NCBI GenBank assembly: GCA_903813345.2
Contig: CAIIXF020000011.1
Span: 13,933,754-13,997,753, forward strand
Length of the DNA: 64,000 nt
Source of the DNA: Owenia fusiformis
Lineage: Eukaryota > Annelida > Polychaeta > Sabellida > Oweniidae
Direction: 5' to 3'
Shown here: piece by piece, positions 37,755 through 50,145 of the stretch
How positions within the stretch are numbered: position 1 is the stretch's first letter
Layout: every line of letters starts with the position of its first letter
The notes under the pieces: generated by a model
Seen by the model: only the letters and a program-made list of their open reading frames with translations
Databases searched by the model: none
What the model was told of the DNA's origin: nothing
Made by a program: the position numbers and the translations under genes

Positions 37755-38736
37755 TGAGATGTCATGGTTTAACATGATGGCTTTCTTCGAGAATACATAA
37801 TGCGGGCCTGGGAATGCGGGATGCCACATTCATTGCAACACACCTTGCAACAATGTCTCATGAGGGTAATTTCTTATATTGAGAAGTTTATCATCTATTG
37901 AAATTAAATACATGTAGCTGCAAAAACCGAATTTGTCGACATATTGTAAAGAAAACAATATTTACAACATGGTATTCTTAGTAGACTGTTCAATTTGGAA
38001 TTTCGAAGCTTAGCCAAACATCAGCTTTCTAACAAAGATCATCAAAAAAGGATTTTATTAAAGTCTTCCATGCAAATGAAGGTGCGAATTCACATTAACA
38101 AATTAAAATAAGAAATATGTTATCAAATGGTTAAATGCGCAAAATGTGTAGAAATGTTTTCCTTAATAATGTGTAAGGAGACCTTTCAAGCAATTTTCGA
38201 AAACGTAGTGAGAACAAGTTTGGTGTAGAGGCAGGGGAGGGGGATATCTCCCACCTCGGTCTCTAATACCTAGGCCACATATGCGCCGGGTGCCTGCCGA
38301 TGAGTAGTCATCGGCCGATTTCTAAATCAGTTTCGACAAAAATTATGTAATTTGTCAATTTTAGTTACAAAACATGAAGGTACATTATGTAAAATTTTGA
38401 AGACAATTGGTGCATATTTAACAAAATACCAGCACCAGTCCTGTTACTTTTGGAACACCCTGTATGTCACCATTTCTGGCAATGTCTGGAGGTGGTAAAA
38501 AACTAAAATGAATGATATAATCACAAGTGAATCATCTATTAATACATCACTCTCATTTTAATAATGACAATTACTCAGATGCGAGAAGGTAGTTACCAGT
38601 TTCCCCACCAGGTGGCTGATTCGGGGGAATTAACATGGCAGGGTATTACAAAATTCCCTTAAACTTGAACACGGTGTTATAGCATGACAGATACGACAAG
38701 GCAATTGGCCAAATTTTGCGGTAACGATAACAAAAA

Positions 38737-38792
38737 ATGGCGGACGGGAAAGACAGCATGTCCTCTTTTTCGCCTGTAGGCAAGATTCACAG
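38737..38792 (+). other. Candidate first coding exon, unit 4 copy
   Basis: It encodes the same MADGKDSMSSFSPVGKIH peptide as 12329-12384 and is followed by GTAAGC, a better donor than the unit 2 GTATGC. Within the exon only a third-position change separates the copies. Confidence 0.35.
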
Positions 38793-39223
38793 GTAAGCTT
38801 TCCCTTTCAACTAGTTCCATTCGGTGATGCATATGTGAATGGTTATAAAGATTGAGTTAAATCTGTCGTGTGGTCTACAAGAAGCAGAATATAAGCTGTA
38901 AACCTACCCAGCTGAGATTTCGAAGTTCATAATTTTTAGTCCTTTTTCGTGTTTTCTCAGTATATGTGCCTCAGAGCCACTCAAAATACTAACTGCACGT
39001 AAACTGTGTATAAACAAGCCATAAAATGACAAATGCAGAACAGAAATGTGGTGAATATTGTAGATAATGAGGTTTCAATCGCAAGGTCGTTAGACAGATA
39101 CGTATGTATTGCATGCTTTTTTATCTCACCATCGGTGGGATATAGTCGTCATACTGGTCGTGATCGTGGTTGTGATCGTGATCGTGGTCGTGATCGTGGT
39201 CGTGATCGTGATCGTCCCGCTTT

Positions 39224-39472
39224 TTGTCATCGCCGTTTAAGGAAAACTGCTCATCAGATTTTCTCCAAATTCGCAGAGATGATAGAGCATATGAAGTACT
39301 AGAGCTGATTAACTTTTGGGCGGCCATCTTGTTTTCTGGCGGCCATTTTGAAGGTTTTTCGAAAAATCTTGTCATCGCCATTTCAGGAAAACCGCTCATT
39401 GGATTTCCTTCAAATTTACACAAATGATAGAGGATATCAAGTACTAGAGCTGATTAACTTTTGGGCGGCCAT
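39224..39472. repeat. Minisatellite units left of the LINE
   Basis: These are about 1.5 units of the ~146-bp repeat seen at 12895-13520. The LINE interrupts the second unit after GGGCGGCCAT. Confidence 0.8.
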
Positions 39473-39473
39473 A

Positions 39474-42400
39474 ATCAGAGGTATTAGAGATTATTCAAAA
39501 AGACAACGTATCTTCCATCACCTTTCAAATATGACGCCAGCGATTGTGATGCTTCAAGAAACTCATTCAAACGAAAATGATTTGAATATATGGAAAAATA
39601 ATTGGGGTAATGATATAATTTTCTCGCACGGTACAAATGATAGCAGAGGCGTTGCAATACTCTTAGATAAGTCTCTAAACTATAAAATACACGATAAAAT
39701 GCAAGATAAAAACGGAAGATACATTATTTTGGACATTTCTCTTGATGAACAAAGAGTATTACTAATTAATTTATACGCTCCAACACAAAATCATGAAAAG
39801 CAGCAAAAACTGTTAATTGATGAAATTGAGAAACACATTTTGAATATGAATGCCGAAAATATCATTTTAGGTGGCGACTTTAATGTAATACTTAATCCAC
39901 GCTTATATAAAATGTGAGGGGGGAATGATAAGTTAACTTCATATGCCAAGAGAATTGAAACTTTTATGGATACATTTGACTTAACTGACACGTTTCGAAC
40001 AGCATACCCCGATATAAAACGTTACACTTGGAGGCAAAAACATCTCTTTAGGCAATCGAGACTCGATTATTTTCTTATTTCGACTCACTTGCTCAACCAA
40101 TTTGATGATATTAAGATCTTACCTGGACTCTTATCAGATCATAGCATTTTAAAATTACAACTAGGCGAAGTTAATAAAGAACGAGGAAAGGGTCTGTGGA
40201 AATTTAATAACAACTTGCTAAATGAATCTGAATTCGCGGCTAAAATTCGAGATTGTATAGCAGAATCAAAATTAAAGCATGGTTACCTGGATAATAAAGG
40301 CTTACTTTGGGAAATGGTTAAATTAGATATACGTTCGAGCACAATTTCACATTCTATTTACAAATCGAAAATGCGTAAAAAAACTAATACTGAATTGAAA
40401 TCAAAATTATCCATTCTAGAAACCAAGATAAATCAAGATGATGTAACGGAAGCACTACAAAATGAATATTTTAATACAAAATTGGAAATCGAGAACCTAA
40501 ACAAAAATGAAACCTTAGCCTCCATAGTCCGATCAAAAACTAAATGGTATGAAAACGGCGAAAAGAACAGCAAATTTTTCCTTACTTTAGAACACCGCAA
40601 CTACATCAATAAAACCATTCAAAAACTACAAACTGAAAATGGTACAATCATAAACGACCCTAAAGAAATCTTAAATGAACAAAAAAGATATTACGAAAAT
40701 TTGTACACCGAAAGGTTAAATAATGAAGACCTACCACCAAACATAGATATTTTTGTTGAACAATTGAATATTCCAAAGTTAACTGAAGATGAAAAGGTGT
40801 CTTGCGAGGGCTTGTTAACGATTGAAGAATGTGCTAAATCTCTCAAAAATATGCCAAATGATAAGTCTCCTGGTACTGATGGTTTCACAACTAACTTCTA
40901 CAAGTTTTTCTGGATTAACATTAAAGATCTAGTTGTCGATAGTTTGAATTATGGCTTTGAGTCTGGAGAACTCTCTATCTCACAAAAACAAGGAGTCGTT
41001 ACCTTAATTCCAAAAAAAGATAAAATTAGATTATTCCTCAAAAATTGGAGACCAATTACCCTTTTAAACACCGACTATAAAATAGGCACCAAATCAATTG
41101 CTAACAGAATACGGAAAACCTTAACATCCATAATAAATACCGACCAATCCGCATATGTAACAGATCGATACATAGGGGAAAACATTAGAATTATAGAAGA
41201 TATTTTAGAATACACAGACCAAGGTAACATCCCCGGGTTACTCCTACAAATCGATTTTGAGAAAGCCTTCGATTCTGTCAACTGGAATTTCATCGAGAAA
41301 GCGCTTAATTTATTCAATTTTGGTAATACATTGATCAAATGGGTAAAAACTTTTTACAAAAATGCTCAAACGTGTATATCCAACAACGGATACCAATCGA
41401 CTATGTTTTCACCTTCTAGGGGAGTCCGACAAGGATGCCCCCTATCGGCATACCTTTTCATAATAGTGGCAGAAATACTAGCTTTATCTATTAGACAAAA
41501 TATAAATATTCAAGGCATTATTTTGAATAATACTGAGATTAAACTTTCAATGTTTGCGGACGATACAACTTTTTTCCTAGATTCAATTGCATCAACTGAA
41601 AATGCCCTTCAGACTCTAAAAAGATTCTCTGAAATTTCTGGCCTCAAGCCCAACCTTCAGAAAACAGAAGGAAGATGGTTAGGTCTCTTTAAAACATCAC
41701 CCCCACAAATTGTACCAAAAAGTCTTGTCTCAAAAATTAAAATCAATAATGAAAATTTTTACACCCTCGGAGTATGGTTTAGTCAAAATATAAACGAACG
41801 GAATGACCTTAACTTCTCTCTTAAGATTAAATCTATAGAAAACTTATTTAAAATATGGGAATGGAGGAACCTTAGCTTAATAGGAAAAAACGTGTTGATC
41901 AAAGCTCTAGGGATTTCAAAACTAACATATCTAGCATCAACCATACTTGTACCAAAACACATCATTAATAATATTCAAAATCTCATTAATAACTTTTTAT
42001 GGAACAGAAAACCTCCATTAATAAGTAACTTAACAACCATAGGAAAAATTGAAAAAGGGGGAATCAAGAGCTTACATTTTGAAACGCAAATAAAAGCTTT
42101 ACAAATACAATGGGTAAAAAGATTATACCAGAAAAAGCCCAGCAAATGGAAGCAATATTTCTACAGCTTTTTTCCTAATCTAGACTCTGAGACAATATTT
42201 CATTCAAAATTTCCCGATGACAAGTTGGCCAGGTTACCCCCTTTCTACTATAATATCATGGAAACCTGGAAATTATTACATAATAAAGAGCCCTATAATA
42301 AAGAACTTGCTTTAAAAGAGTATATCTGGAATAATGAGTTCATAAAAATTAATGACAAAACCCTAAATTATGCAAGCTGGATAAGTAAAGGAATCCTTCA

Positions 42401-43907
42401 AATAAAAGATCTCGTTAACAATAATGAATTCTTAGGTTTCGAAGATTTCTCTTTAAAATATAATATTAATACACCTTTCGTTACTTTCTATGGCTTAATT
42501 CATGCAATTCCACACTCCTGGAAACAACATATTAAAAACAATCTAAGCAACAAGGCACTTAAAGACGAAGAACTCCAAATCAAAAACACGACAATAAACG
42601 TCAAATCTATAAAAACTAAAACCATATATTGGATTCTCGTAGATAATTTATTTAACCTTTAGCAGACCACCGGCGACCGCGTCCGCCCATTCAAAATTAC
42701 CGCCAGAATCCACCGGCGGATCCGGACGACACAAATCTAACTTTTGAAAACTTTACTTTTTCCCGCCGTTCTTATGATCCAATTAGATTGCCCGATTTAT
42801 TCAGTCCTTAGTAGGTGACTTCCTAAATGGCGATGTTTCGAAAAATATTTCTCAATTCAACAATTTAAACAGTGTTTAAGTCGTTTTTAGTGAACAAATC
42901 GTACAAAATGACGGCCAAATACGATCACAACGAAAATGTGGAGGAAATGGATTGCGATTTCGAGCTCTTTAGGCTCTTGGAAGCTGATAATGGTCATCGA
43001 AAATAGAAACTAGAATATTTTCTGAACTGAAAACAAGAACATTCGATCGCTGCAAATTCAGTTTTGGATTCTGACCAGACGTTGAATCTCCCGAGGGGTG
43101 AAACGGCGGATTCTGGAGGAGTATACATGGTATATTTATGCCCAGTCGTGTTTATGTACGAAAAAAATTCATGAGAACATTTTTTTCATGAGCCACGCTA
43201 GTGTATCTTCCCTTTGTGAAAATTTTATCCAGATTCATTCAGTAGTTATTGAGATATTAATTATTTAGTCCAGGCATATCATTTTTGAAAAATAAGTCAG
43301 ATGCGTGGGATATATTTGCTGAAATAAGTCAGAGTGCAGAAGGTTAAAGAACCCAACGGGAAAAATATCTAAATTCAAAATTCAACTTTTCAGAAGAAGA
43401 TTGGAAACACATTTTTACATTACCTTTTAAGACGGTTCGAGAACCGAGAATACAATGCCTTCAATACAAACTTGTTTTAAACGTTACACCAAATAACCAA
43501 TTTTTAACTCGAAAGAAAATAAAAAATTCAAATTTATGCGACTTTTGTAAAAACGATAAAATAGATGATACGATACACTTCTTCATAGAGTGCCCAAACT
43601 CTTCCAAGATTTGGGATGACTTTAAGATTTTTTTCAATATTGATCTTACAATTAAAGACATAATTGTCGGGAAATTAGATCAAGAATGCGACCACACTTC
43701 AAAAGCAATTAATTTTTGCATATTGTATATAAAAAGCTTAATACATAAATCAAGACTCGTTAATACTAAAATAACATTTATGCAAATAAAAGAAATCATA
43801 AAATACAAAATCAATGACGAACGAAATATTGCAAACTTAAATGGCACACTGGAAAGTTTCGGCGAGACTTGGAGATGGGTTATAGATAGATTAAACCAAC
43901 AGCATTG
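39474..43907 (+). pseudogene. LINE ORF2: endonuclease, reverse transcriptase, CCHC knuckle (broken)
   Basis: The APE-type endonuclease covers 39474 to about 40150, with MLQETHS and GGDFN (about 39868-39885). The reverse transcriptase spans about 40850-41700 with NWRPITLLNTDYKI, FEKAFDSVNW, GVRQGCPLS and FADDTTFF (FADD at 41553-41564). A C-terminal zinc knuckle CDFC..HFFIEC lies near 43535-43595. This order is that of L1/Tx1 ORF2, which nicks target DNA and primes reverse transcription there. Damage: an in-frame TGA at 39915-39917, the 688 bp MITE after 42655, and a one-base frameshift in the A-run near 43361. Apart from this the frame is open over about 3.7 kb, which implies a fairly recent insertion. 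Confidence 0.9.
42656..43343. mobile_element. piggyBac-type MITE inside the LINE, 688 bp
   Basis: It lies between two TTAA copies (42652-42655, 43344-43347). The ends are CCTTTAGCA and, on the complement, CCTTCTGCA. It is far richer in G+C at its left end than the host LINE. TTAA plus CCY ends is the piggyBac signature. No transposase was seen. Confidence 0.85.
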
Positions 43908-44311
43908 AATTTTTTTGTTTTACTTTATACCCTTTTATATTAAAATGTTGTCCGCACAATACGATTGAAAGATAATCGTATTGCATGTATTTTATTTTCA
44001 AATGGTACCCTTTTAAATTAAGTTAAATTAAATACTCTGAATGGAGATGGTCTGAAAAGCTTAAAAACATATAATTGTTAAATATAAATATGTAATAATA
44101 TTATTGAATATTCAATGTATATGGATTTGATCTGTATGTATATTATGTATAATGTTTTGTGTAAGAAAGATGCAATAAAAAAAAAAAAAAAAAAAAAAAA
44201 CTTTTGGGCGGCCATCTTGTTTTCTGGCAGCCATTTTGAAGATTTTTCGAAAAATCTTGTCATCGCCATTTCAGGAAAACCGCTAATCGGATTTCCTTCA
44301 AAGGACAGATG

Positions 44312-46720
44312 GCGGTAAACCCCTCTTTTAGCCCCCCTTCAAAACAAGTATATATTGACATGGAATTGAAGAGGAAGTATGACTTATTACTTAAAATGTG
44401 ATTTCTGAGAATTTAGACATTTGACCTTGACATTAGGGTGGTTTAAAGGTCAACTTTGAAAGATGCTATTTTTGTCCAAATTTTGCCGTTTTCTAATACA
44501 AGAAATGAAAGCAATTGGCTTAATTTTGATTTTGACTGATAATAAGACATGCGAATGGAAATAAAAATATTTTTTAATAAATTCTCACGAGCAATTACAT
44601 GAAATCTTGAGAATAAATCCCCTTATGGGCATTTTTGGGGGGACTAAATTTTCCTGTTTCAAAAATGAATGTTCTTGTTGCCTTTTGAGACTCTAACAGT
44701 ATCCTAATAGAAGCATGTTTTAAGAATTGGGATTTGATTATTATTTTAAATGCTCATGTCATGGGCATTTCCAATGTAGATGCCCATTGGCATCTACATT
44801 GGAATTTAAAATTAAATGTCTGTATGGAGACTTAATTTTAAAGTTATTTGCCAATTTGCAGTCCCCGTATTTGAATTTCAATATATACCATAAAATATAA
44901 GGCAGCATCGTGTATAAATGGCATGACACTCAAAAGATTGCCTAAAATAATTTCTACTTATTCCCTATTTACAAAAACACTTAGGCCATTCAAAAAAAAT
45001 ATAATAATATCACTAAATTCTATGTTTTCAGAAAAAAAAACAGAATGTTCCCATGTACTATGTACTTGAAATGCATTTAAATGACAGAGGGAATTGTGAT
45101 CATGAATTATATTGTATTGAAATGAGTTCCAAGACTGATTAAAAACTACAGTAAAACCTGCGAACAGGGAATGCTCTTGGGACTGGAGGAAAGTTTCCTT
45201 GTTCAGAGGTTTTCCCTATAGAGAGGGGCCGCACTTTCAGCAAACTCAAACTTGTTGAATAAGCATATTTGTATGTATAAAGGCATGTAAGAACTTAATT
45301 TCAAGTTTCAACCCCATTTTATATCATTGATAATCTAGAGGTTTGGATCAGTAAACTATTTAAAGAGATTTGGCTCAACATGACAGATGTACTTATCTGT
45401 TATCTCCATAAAACAATTGTGCCAGTCCCTAGATTATCACAAATGATTAGATGTAATTGGGTTTGTTGAAAGGAAGAATTAGTGTCATAATAAGAAGAAA
45501 TGAACAGATTAGTATAAGTTAAAATATATTAGGGTAATTAACAGTGGGTGGGATGCTTCATCCTGTGAACAATTGGCTTATCTTAATCCCATTCATATTA
45601 ATCCAAGCATTTTAGAATCAGATATTGGCTTAAGACTTTCACACCTCTGAAACACTGGAATATACAGTGTCACCAATATTCCAAATTCCTTGTTCACAGG
45701 TGAATTTTCATAATTTGCCCGAAAGTAGTGTTCCTTGTTCCCTGTTCACAGGTTTTCCCTACAGAGAGGGTCCGTTTACATCTAAGTCAATGGAAAAATA
45801 TTTTGTTCTTTTGAAAAGCATTCCTTGTTCATAGGTTTTCCCTACAGAGAGGTATTCCATCGGGCAGGTTTTACTGTACATGTATATAAGCTTTAGTATT
45901 GTCTTCATTCACAAGGTCATCTGAATCAAGAGGCGTTACTTGCTTTTCCACTAAGTGTTGCTTCATTTTCACTATTAAATAATATATAAAACCCTTTAAA
46001 TAAATAAAGGTTTTGTAGTTTTTATTATTTTTAATAGGAAGGCCCTTCATCAGAATGCCAACATATAATTAATTTTGAATGGCCTAATCTGTACATGCAG
46101 TTATATTGTAGTGTACATGTATGCCCAGGTTAGCAGCCATATTGAAAACATAAACCAGTCAGCCTTATTTTCATCACAAAAGTTAAGTTTTAGTGGTGAG
46201 CCCACACTCCCACAAAAATGATATTTGCAAAGAAAATACTTTACAGTCTCTGCATTATACAGTTTCAATATCTTTTTTGTGGGAGAATGGGCTGATGGTT
46301 AAATTTTCAACGAAAGGAAATGAGCACCATGCTAAAACTTGATAACAAAGTGAACAAAAATGACAATGTTTTCCAGATTTGCATTGGTAAACTTCATACA
46401 TAGCTAGATTTTTTCAATGTTGTACTCCTAATGCTTGTATGTCATATGTTCCATATAATAAATTCTATGTAATGAAAAGTTTTGATATTATTTTGATGGT
46501 AAACATAGTGTGTACCCATATTCAGACAGCCTTGTGATAGGGGTTCTTACTGCCAATTTTTCAAAGAAACTGAAAACTAATGCCACTTTTTGAATTTGCA
46601 CACCTCAAGAAAAAAGGTTTATCTACAACTTGCAATCGGTTTTGAAAGTAAATGGAAGAATGAGTTTTTTGGAAAAAGTCTAAGTTGACCAATAGTCTGT
46701 TAAATGGACCTGTTCTTTAC
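44312..46720. other. 2.4 kb insertion of unknown type in the minisatellite
   Basis: Unit 2 reads CCTTCAAATTTACACAA without interruption. Here GGACAGATGGCGG and about 2.4 kb lie between CCTTCAAA and TTTACACAA. Weak terminal symmetry (AAAGGACAG / AAAGAACAG) is visible but no target duplication. Inside, GGTTTTCCCTACAGAGAGG-like motifs recur at about 45210, 45750 and 45835. No convincing gene was seen. Confidence 0.6.
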
Positions 46721-47070
46721 ACAAATGATAGAGGATATCAAGTTCTAGAGCTGATTAACTTTTGGGCGGCCATCTTGTTTTCTGGCAGCCATTTTGAAGA
46801 TTTTTCGAAAAATCTTGTCATCGCCATTTCAGAAAATCCGCTCATCGGATTTCCTTCAAATTTACACACATGATAGAGGATATCAAGTACTAGAGCTGAT
46901 TAACTTTTGGGCGGCCATCTTGTTTTCTGGTGGCCATTTTGAAGGTTTTTCGAAAAATCTTGTCATCGCCATTTCAGGAAAACCGCTCATCGGATTTCTT
47001 TCAAATTTACACAAATGATAGAGGATATCAAGTAGAGCTGATTAACTTTTGGGCGGCCATCTTGTTTTCT
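46721..47070. repeat. Minisatellite units right of the 2.4 kb insertion
   Basis: These are about two and a half units of the ~146-bp repeat, colinear with 13190-13510 of unit 2. Confidence 0.8.
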
Positions 47071-47671
47071 TGTTCTTGAAATTTGTAAACATAATAGGAG
47101 AACAGTTTTTCTGGTTCATAGTGTCTGCCTATTTGATGGTGTGATCTCGTTCACGTCCTGTGCCTTGTTATGGACAGCAACGCATTGTATTAGTTTTACA
47201 TTAGATGTTAGCAGACGGTTACATGCAAGAATTCCTGTCAAGTCAAAGTCCCTAGATGGATAGCTCTCTATGTGTGAACTGCCTATATTTGTTTTCAGGA
47301 CTCGCAAGAGACGCCCTCACTCTTAAAAATGAATTACTTGAGTATTTCCCAAGTATAAAAATTACTTGTCATTTTGAGTTTTTTAATTGCTTAATTATGT
47401 AAATGAGTATTACAATTACTACAGTAAGTATTTCAATTTCTCTCCTTGCATTAGTAAATTCACCATAAATGAATTACTTGAAAATTACTTAAAAATTATT
47501 CAGTAGTTCAAGATTATTTAAGTAATTTTTGACTTAAAATGAGAAGTACAATTTCTCAATACAAGTATAAGGAAATCCAAGTAATAATTTTTAAGAGTGC
47601 TTGCTTGAGCCTCTATAGGGCAAGGAAAAAAATAGCGAAAGCCAAAATGATTGTAATGAAGAGGCAAAGTA

Positions 47672-48535
47672 CAGTCAATATGGTACAACGAAAATGGGAC
47701 TTCTGCGCATGTTAAAATTTTTCGTCAAAACTCAACTTTTGTTCAAGTTGATACGATTGTCTTTCGAACTAGAGACTTACCTCATTCGAAAGATCATAAA
47801 AGACTTTATCTATACTGAAAATCTTAGATCCAAACATAGTAGAATACGCCGTCAGTCCGCATTTGATTTTTTGAAGTGAGTTTCGTAGATCGTCAGATTT
47901 CTCCGACTGATATCGGGTTATCTCAAACTGGTTCGTTTATAAATACAAATTTGTTTACCGTTGTAAGGCGCATGCGCAAAATTGATTTATAAACCTTATT
48001 GGTTGATGGTTTTTCTCCTGCGCATGCGTGAAGTCTGATGAACACTTATGACGAAGACCGGAGCAAACATTACTAGCTCTTGAACAAAATTCCAAGATTC
48101 AGGTCATTTCGCCGTGTTTGCTAAGCGTGTATACGTGAATGACAAGCTGTTTTGAGTAGATCGGGTACCTGTTTTAGACACAACATTGATTTAGCTTGAC
48201 ATTGATGTGCACATTGGCACTTTTGAGCATGTTAATACAAGTTTTTACACTCTTAGCACGAGACGGGTTTTCGAAAAATCTGTTATCTGATTCACTCGAT
48301 TATCGTATGGATATGTATTTCTGCTGACATTTCAACACCACATCACATAGAATTACGATGCAGAATGATAATAAAACACAAAACAACTACTAAATTCCAC
48401 TTGTTATTTCACAGGAGGTAAAAATGCAAACTGCCTAGATTCTTTGTAAGGGTCGTCAGACATCGGATTGGCCGCCATATTTGAAATGAAAATATCACTA
48501 AATAGAGGTCTGCGCATGCCTCAACATTTCGACTG
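47672..48535. mobile_element. 864-bp TIR element with 4-bp AGTA duplication
   Basis: The ends are CAGTCAATATG and, on the complement, CAGTCGAAATG, followed by CTGCGCATG on both sides. AGTA is duplicated at 47668-47671 and 48536-48539. Unit 2 has the intact site (around 14103). A 4-bp TSD hints at a Chapaev-type relative. No coding capacity is evident. Confidence 0.75.
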
Positions 48536-50145
48536 AGTAAGAAATTAGTAACAACGAACAGGCGACGGAAGAAAACAACTCCAAATTAATTGATGATGAT
48601 GTCATGAGTGACATTAGACATATATTACCATTATTACAAATCATATTCAACTGTTTATCACACCATCTTCATAATAGTACAATAACGTCATTTCTGCGGG
48701 CAATATAGTGAAATATTGGACCAAGGCCGGTTGAAAAACATTTCAATTTTGGATCACAAGCGATATGAAATGATTCGGTTTTACATATATGAACGAGGTT
48801 CGCATAACTGTCTATCAATTTTTGGCGTATCCGCAAATTCAAAATACATTATAATGGATTGAGTAGAACATATTAAGTGGTTTACAATGCTTAACTGGCT
48901 TTGTATGATCGTATGTAGGTTACATTTATATACACAAAGGTTGTTGCGCAATGTAGAGCATGCCCTAACGAGGAAAAGAAACAAATAACTAAATTTTATG
49001 AAGTTTTGAATTTCAAACTCGACAGTTTTTTGCTTATTTCATGTTATCCATGGGCGTCGATTTGCAAAGACTACGTTCAAAATAAACATTACTGAATGCA
49101 TCACCGAATGCGACGCTTACATAAATCTTTCATGCTTTTATTGATACGCAGTAGTAGAACATAATGCACCTACCTTAGCTTTCTGTTTCATCGTGGCCAT
49201 TTTATTGGATAAATCAGTGATCGTATTCGACTAACCTCGTTTTCAGAGGTGGCGTATCCGTCATGCTATAACACCGTGTTGAATATGCATCAGTTTTAGT
49301 GGTTCTCTTTTCATATTACCCTTGTGTATCTGATAGTTATACAAATTAAAATATGTCCAGTAAAAGAAAATATTATCTGCCCAACACAAGAAAAGATAGA
49401 TAGATTTGTAGATTCCAAATATGACATCAGTTTGACTGAAACAGAATTTTTAATGACGTAAATCAAGATTATTTCTACTCGCATCTGGGCTATTCTAGAT
49501 TTTGATTTATATCAAAAATGTTCAATTCAACAGGTGCATTTGGATTTGTGAAATGCAACCTGTGTAAGGGTAAGTTATCTTATAAAGGTAAATGACATTC
49601 TATATAAGTTGCCCTAGTCATTCCACAGTTCCAGGTGTTATTTTGTGGAGCCCATGTCTTGCCACATCACACGGAGAAATGACTTTGACAAACCTTGGAC
49701 ATCTTTCTTTCAGTCCAAGGACTCTAAAATAACAAGAATTCGCATTGTCGGGAGCGTAAAATTGGTTATTTTGAATGCCGCCTCTTGTATTTTTCATCTG
49801 CCTCTTGTACACAAAGTTACTGAAACCACTGCTCTGGCTGCATTTTTGAATGCCTGTGGCGCAAGTCAATTGCTTAATATTTACATGTGTTATCTCCCGG
49901 TATCACGAAAAAGATCAATAGGCGCTGCAAAGTGAATAACATGGTCACAGGTTTTCAACAAAAAGAGCTCATCCAAGCACTGCTGGGCTTCTTTTTCTTT
50001 TTCATGATACCATGGGGAGAAATCTTAATAAATTTTGCACAACTGACTTGCGCCACAGGGGGTTCATAAAATGCAGCCTAGATGACCATTTCAAAAGAGA
50101 GTATATTTAAATTGAGGTTTTTACAGTATTATTTGAACTATACTG

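Larger units (their letters stand above)
39473..44200 (+). mobile_element. L1/Tx1-type LINE, 5'-truncated, with poly-A and 15-bp TSD
   Basis: CTTTTGGGCGGCCAT is duplicated at 39458-39472 and 44201-44215. The element ends in about 24 A after an AATAAA-like signal. It begins within the first residues of the endonuclease domain, so ORF1 and the promoter are missing. It is inserted in the minisatellite of the Transib-like element and is itself interrupted by a piggyBac-type MITE at 42656-43343. Confidence 0.93.
38670..49278. mobile_element. Transib/RAG-like element, unit 4 copy, enlarged to 10.6 kb
   Basis: It has the same CACGGTG ends and TTGAA duplication (38665-38669, 49279-49283) at the same target as the unit 2 copy, so both descend from one insertion. 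The extra length comes from a LINE (39473-44200), a 2.4 kb block (about 44312-46720) and an 864 bp element (47672-48535). It keeps about 80 bp near 47262-47345 that is missing from unit 2, and has one instead of two copies of the 211-bp block. Confidence 0.78.

Noticed and set aside
39348-39473. Start of the LINE frame inside the minisatellite
   Set aside because: The 15-bp target duplication puts the LINE border at 39473, so the upstream codons belong to the host repeat.
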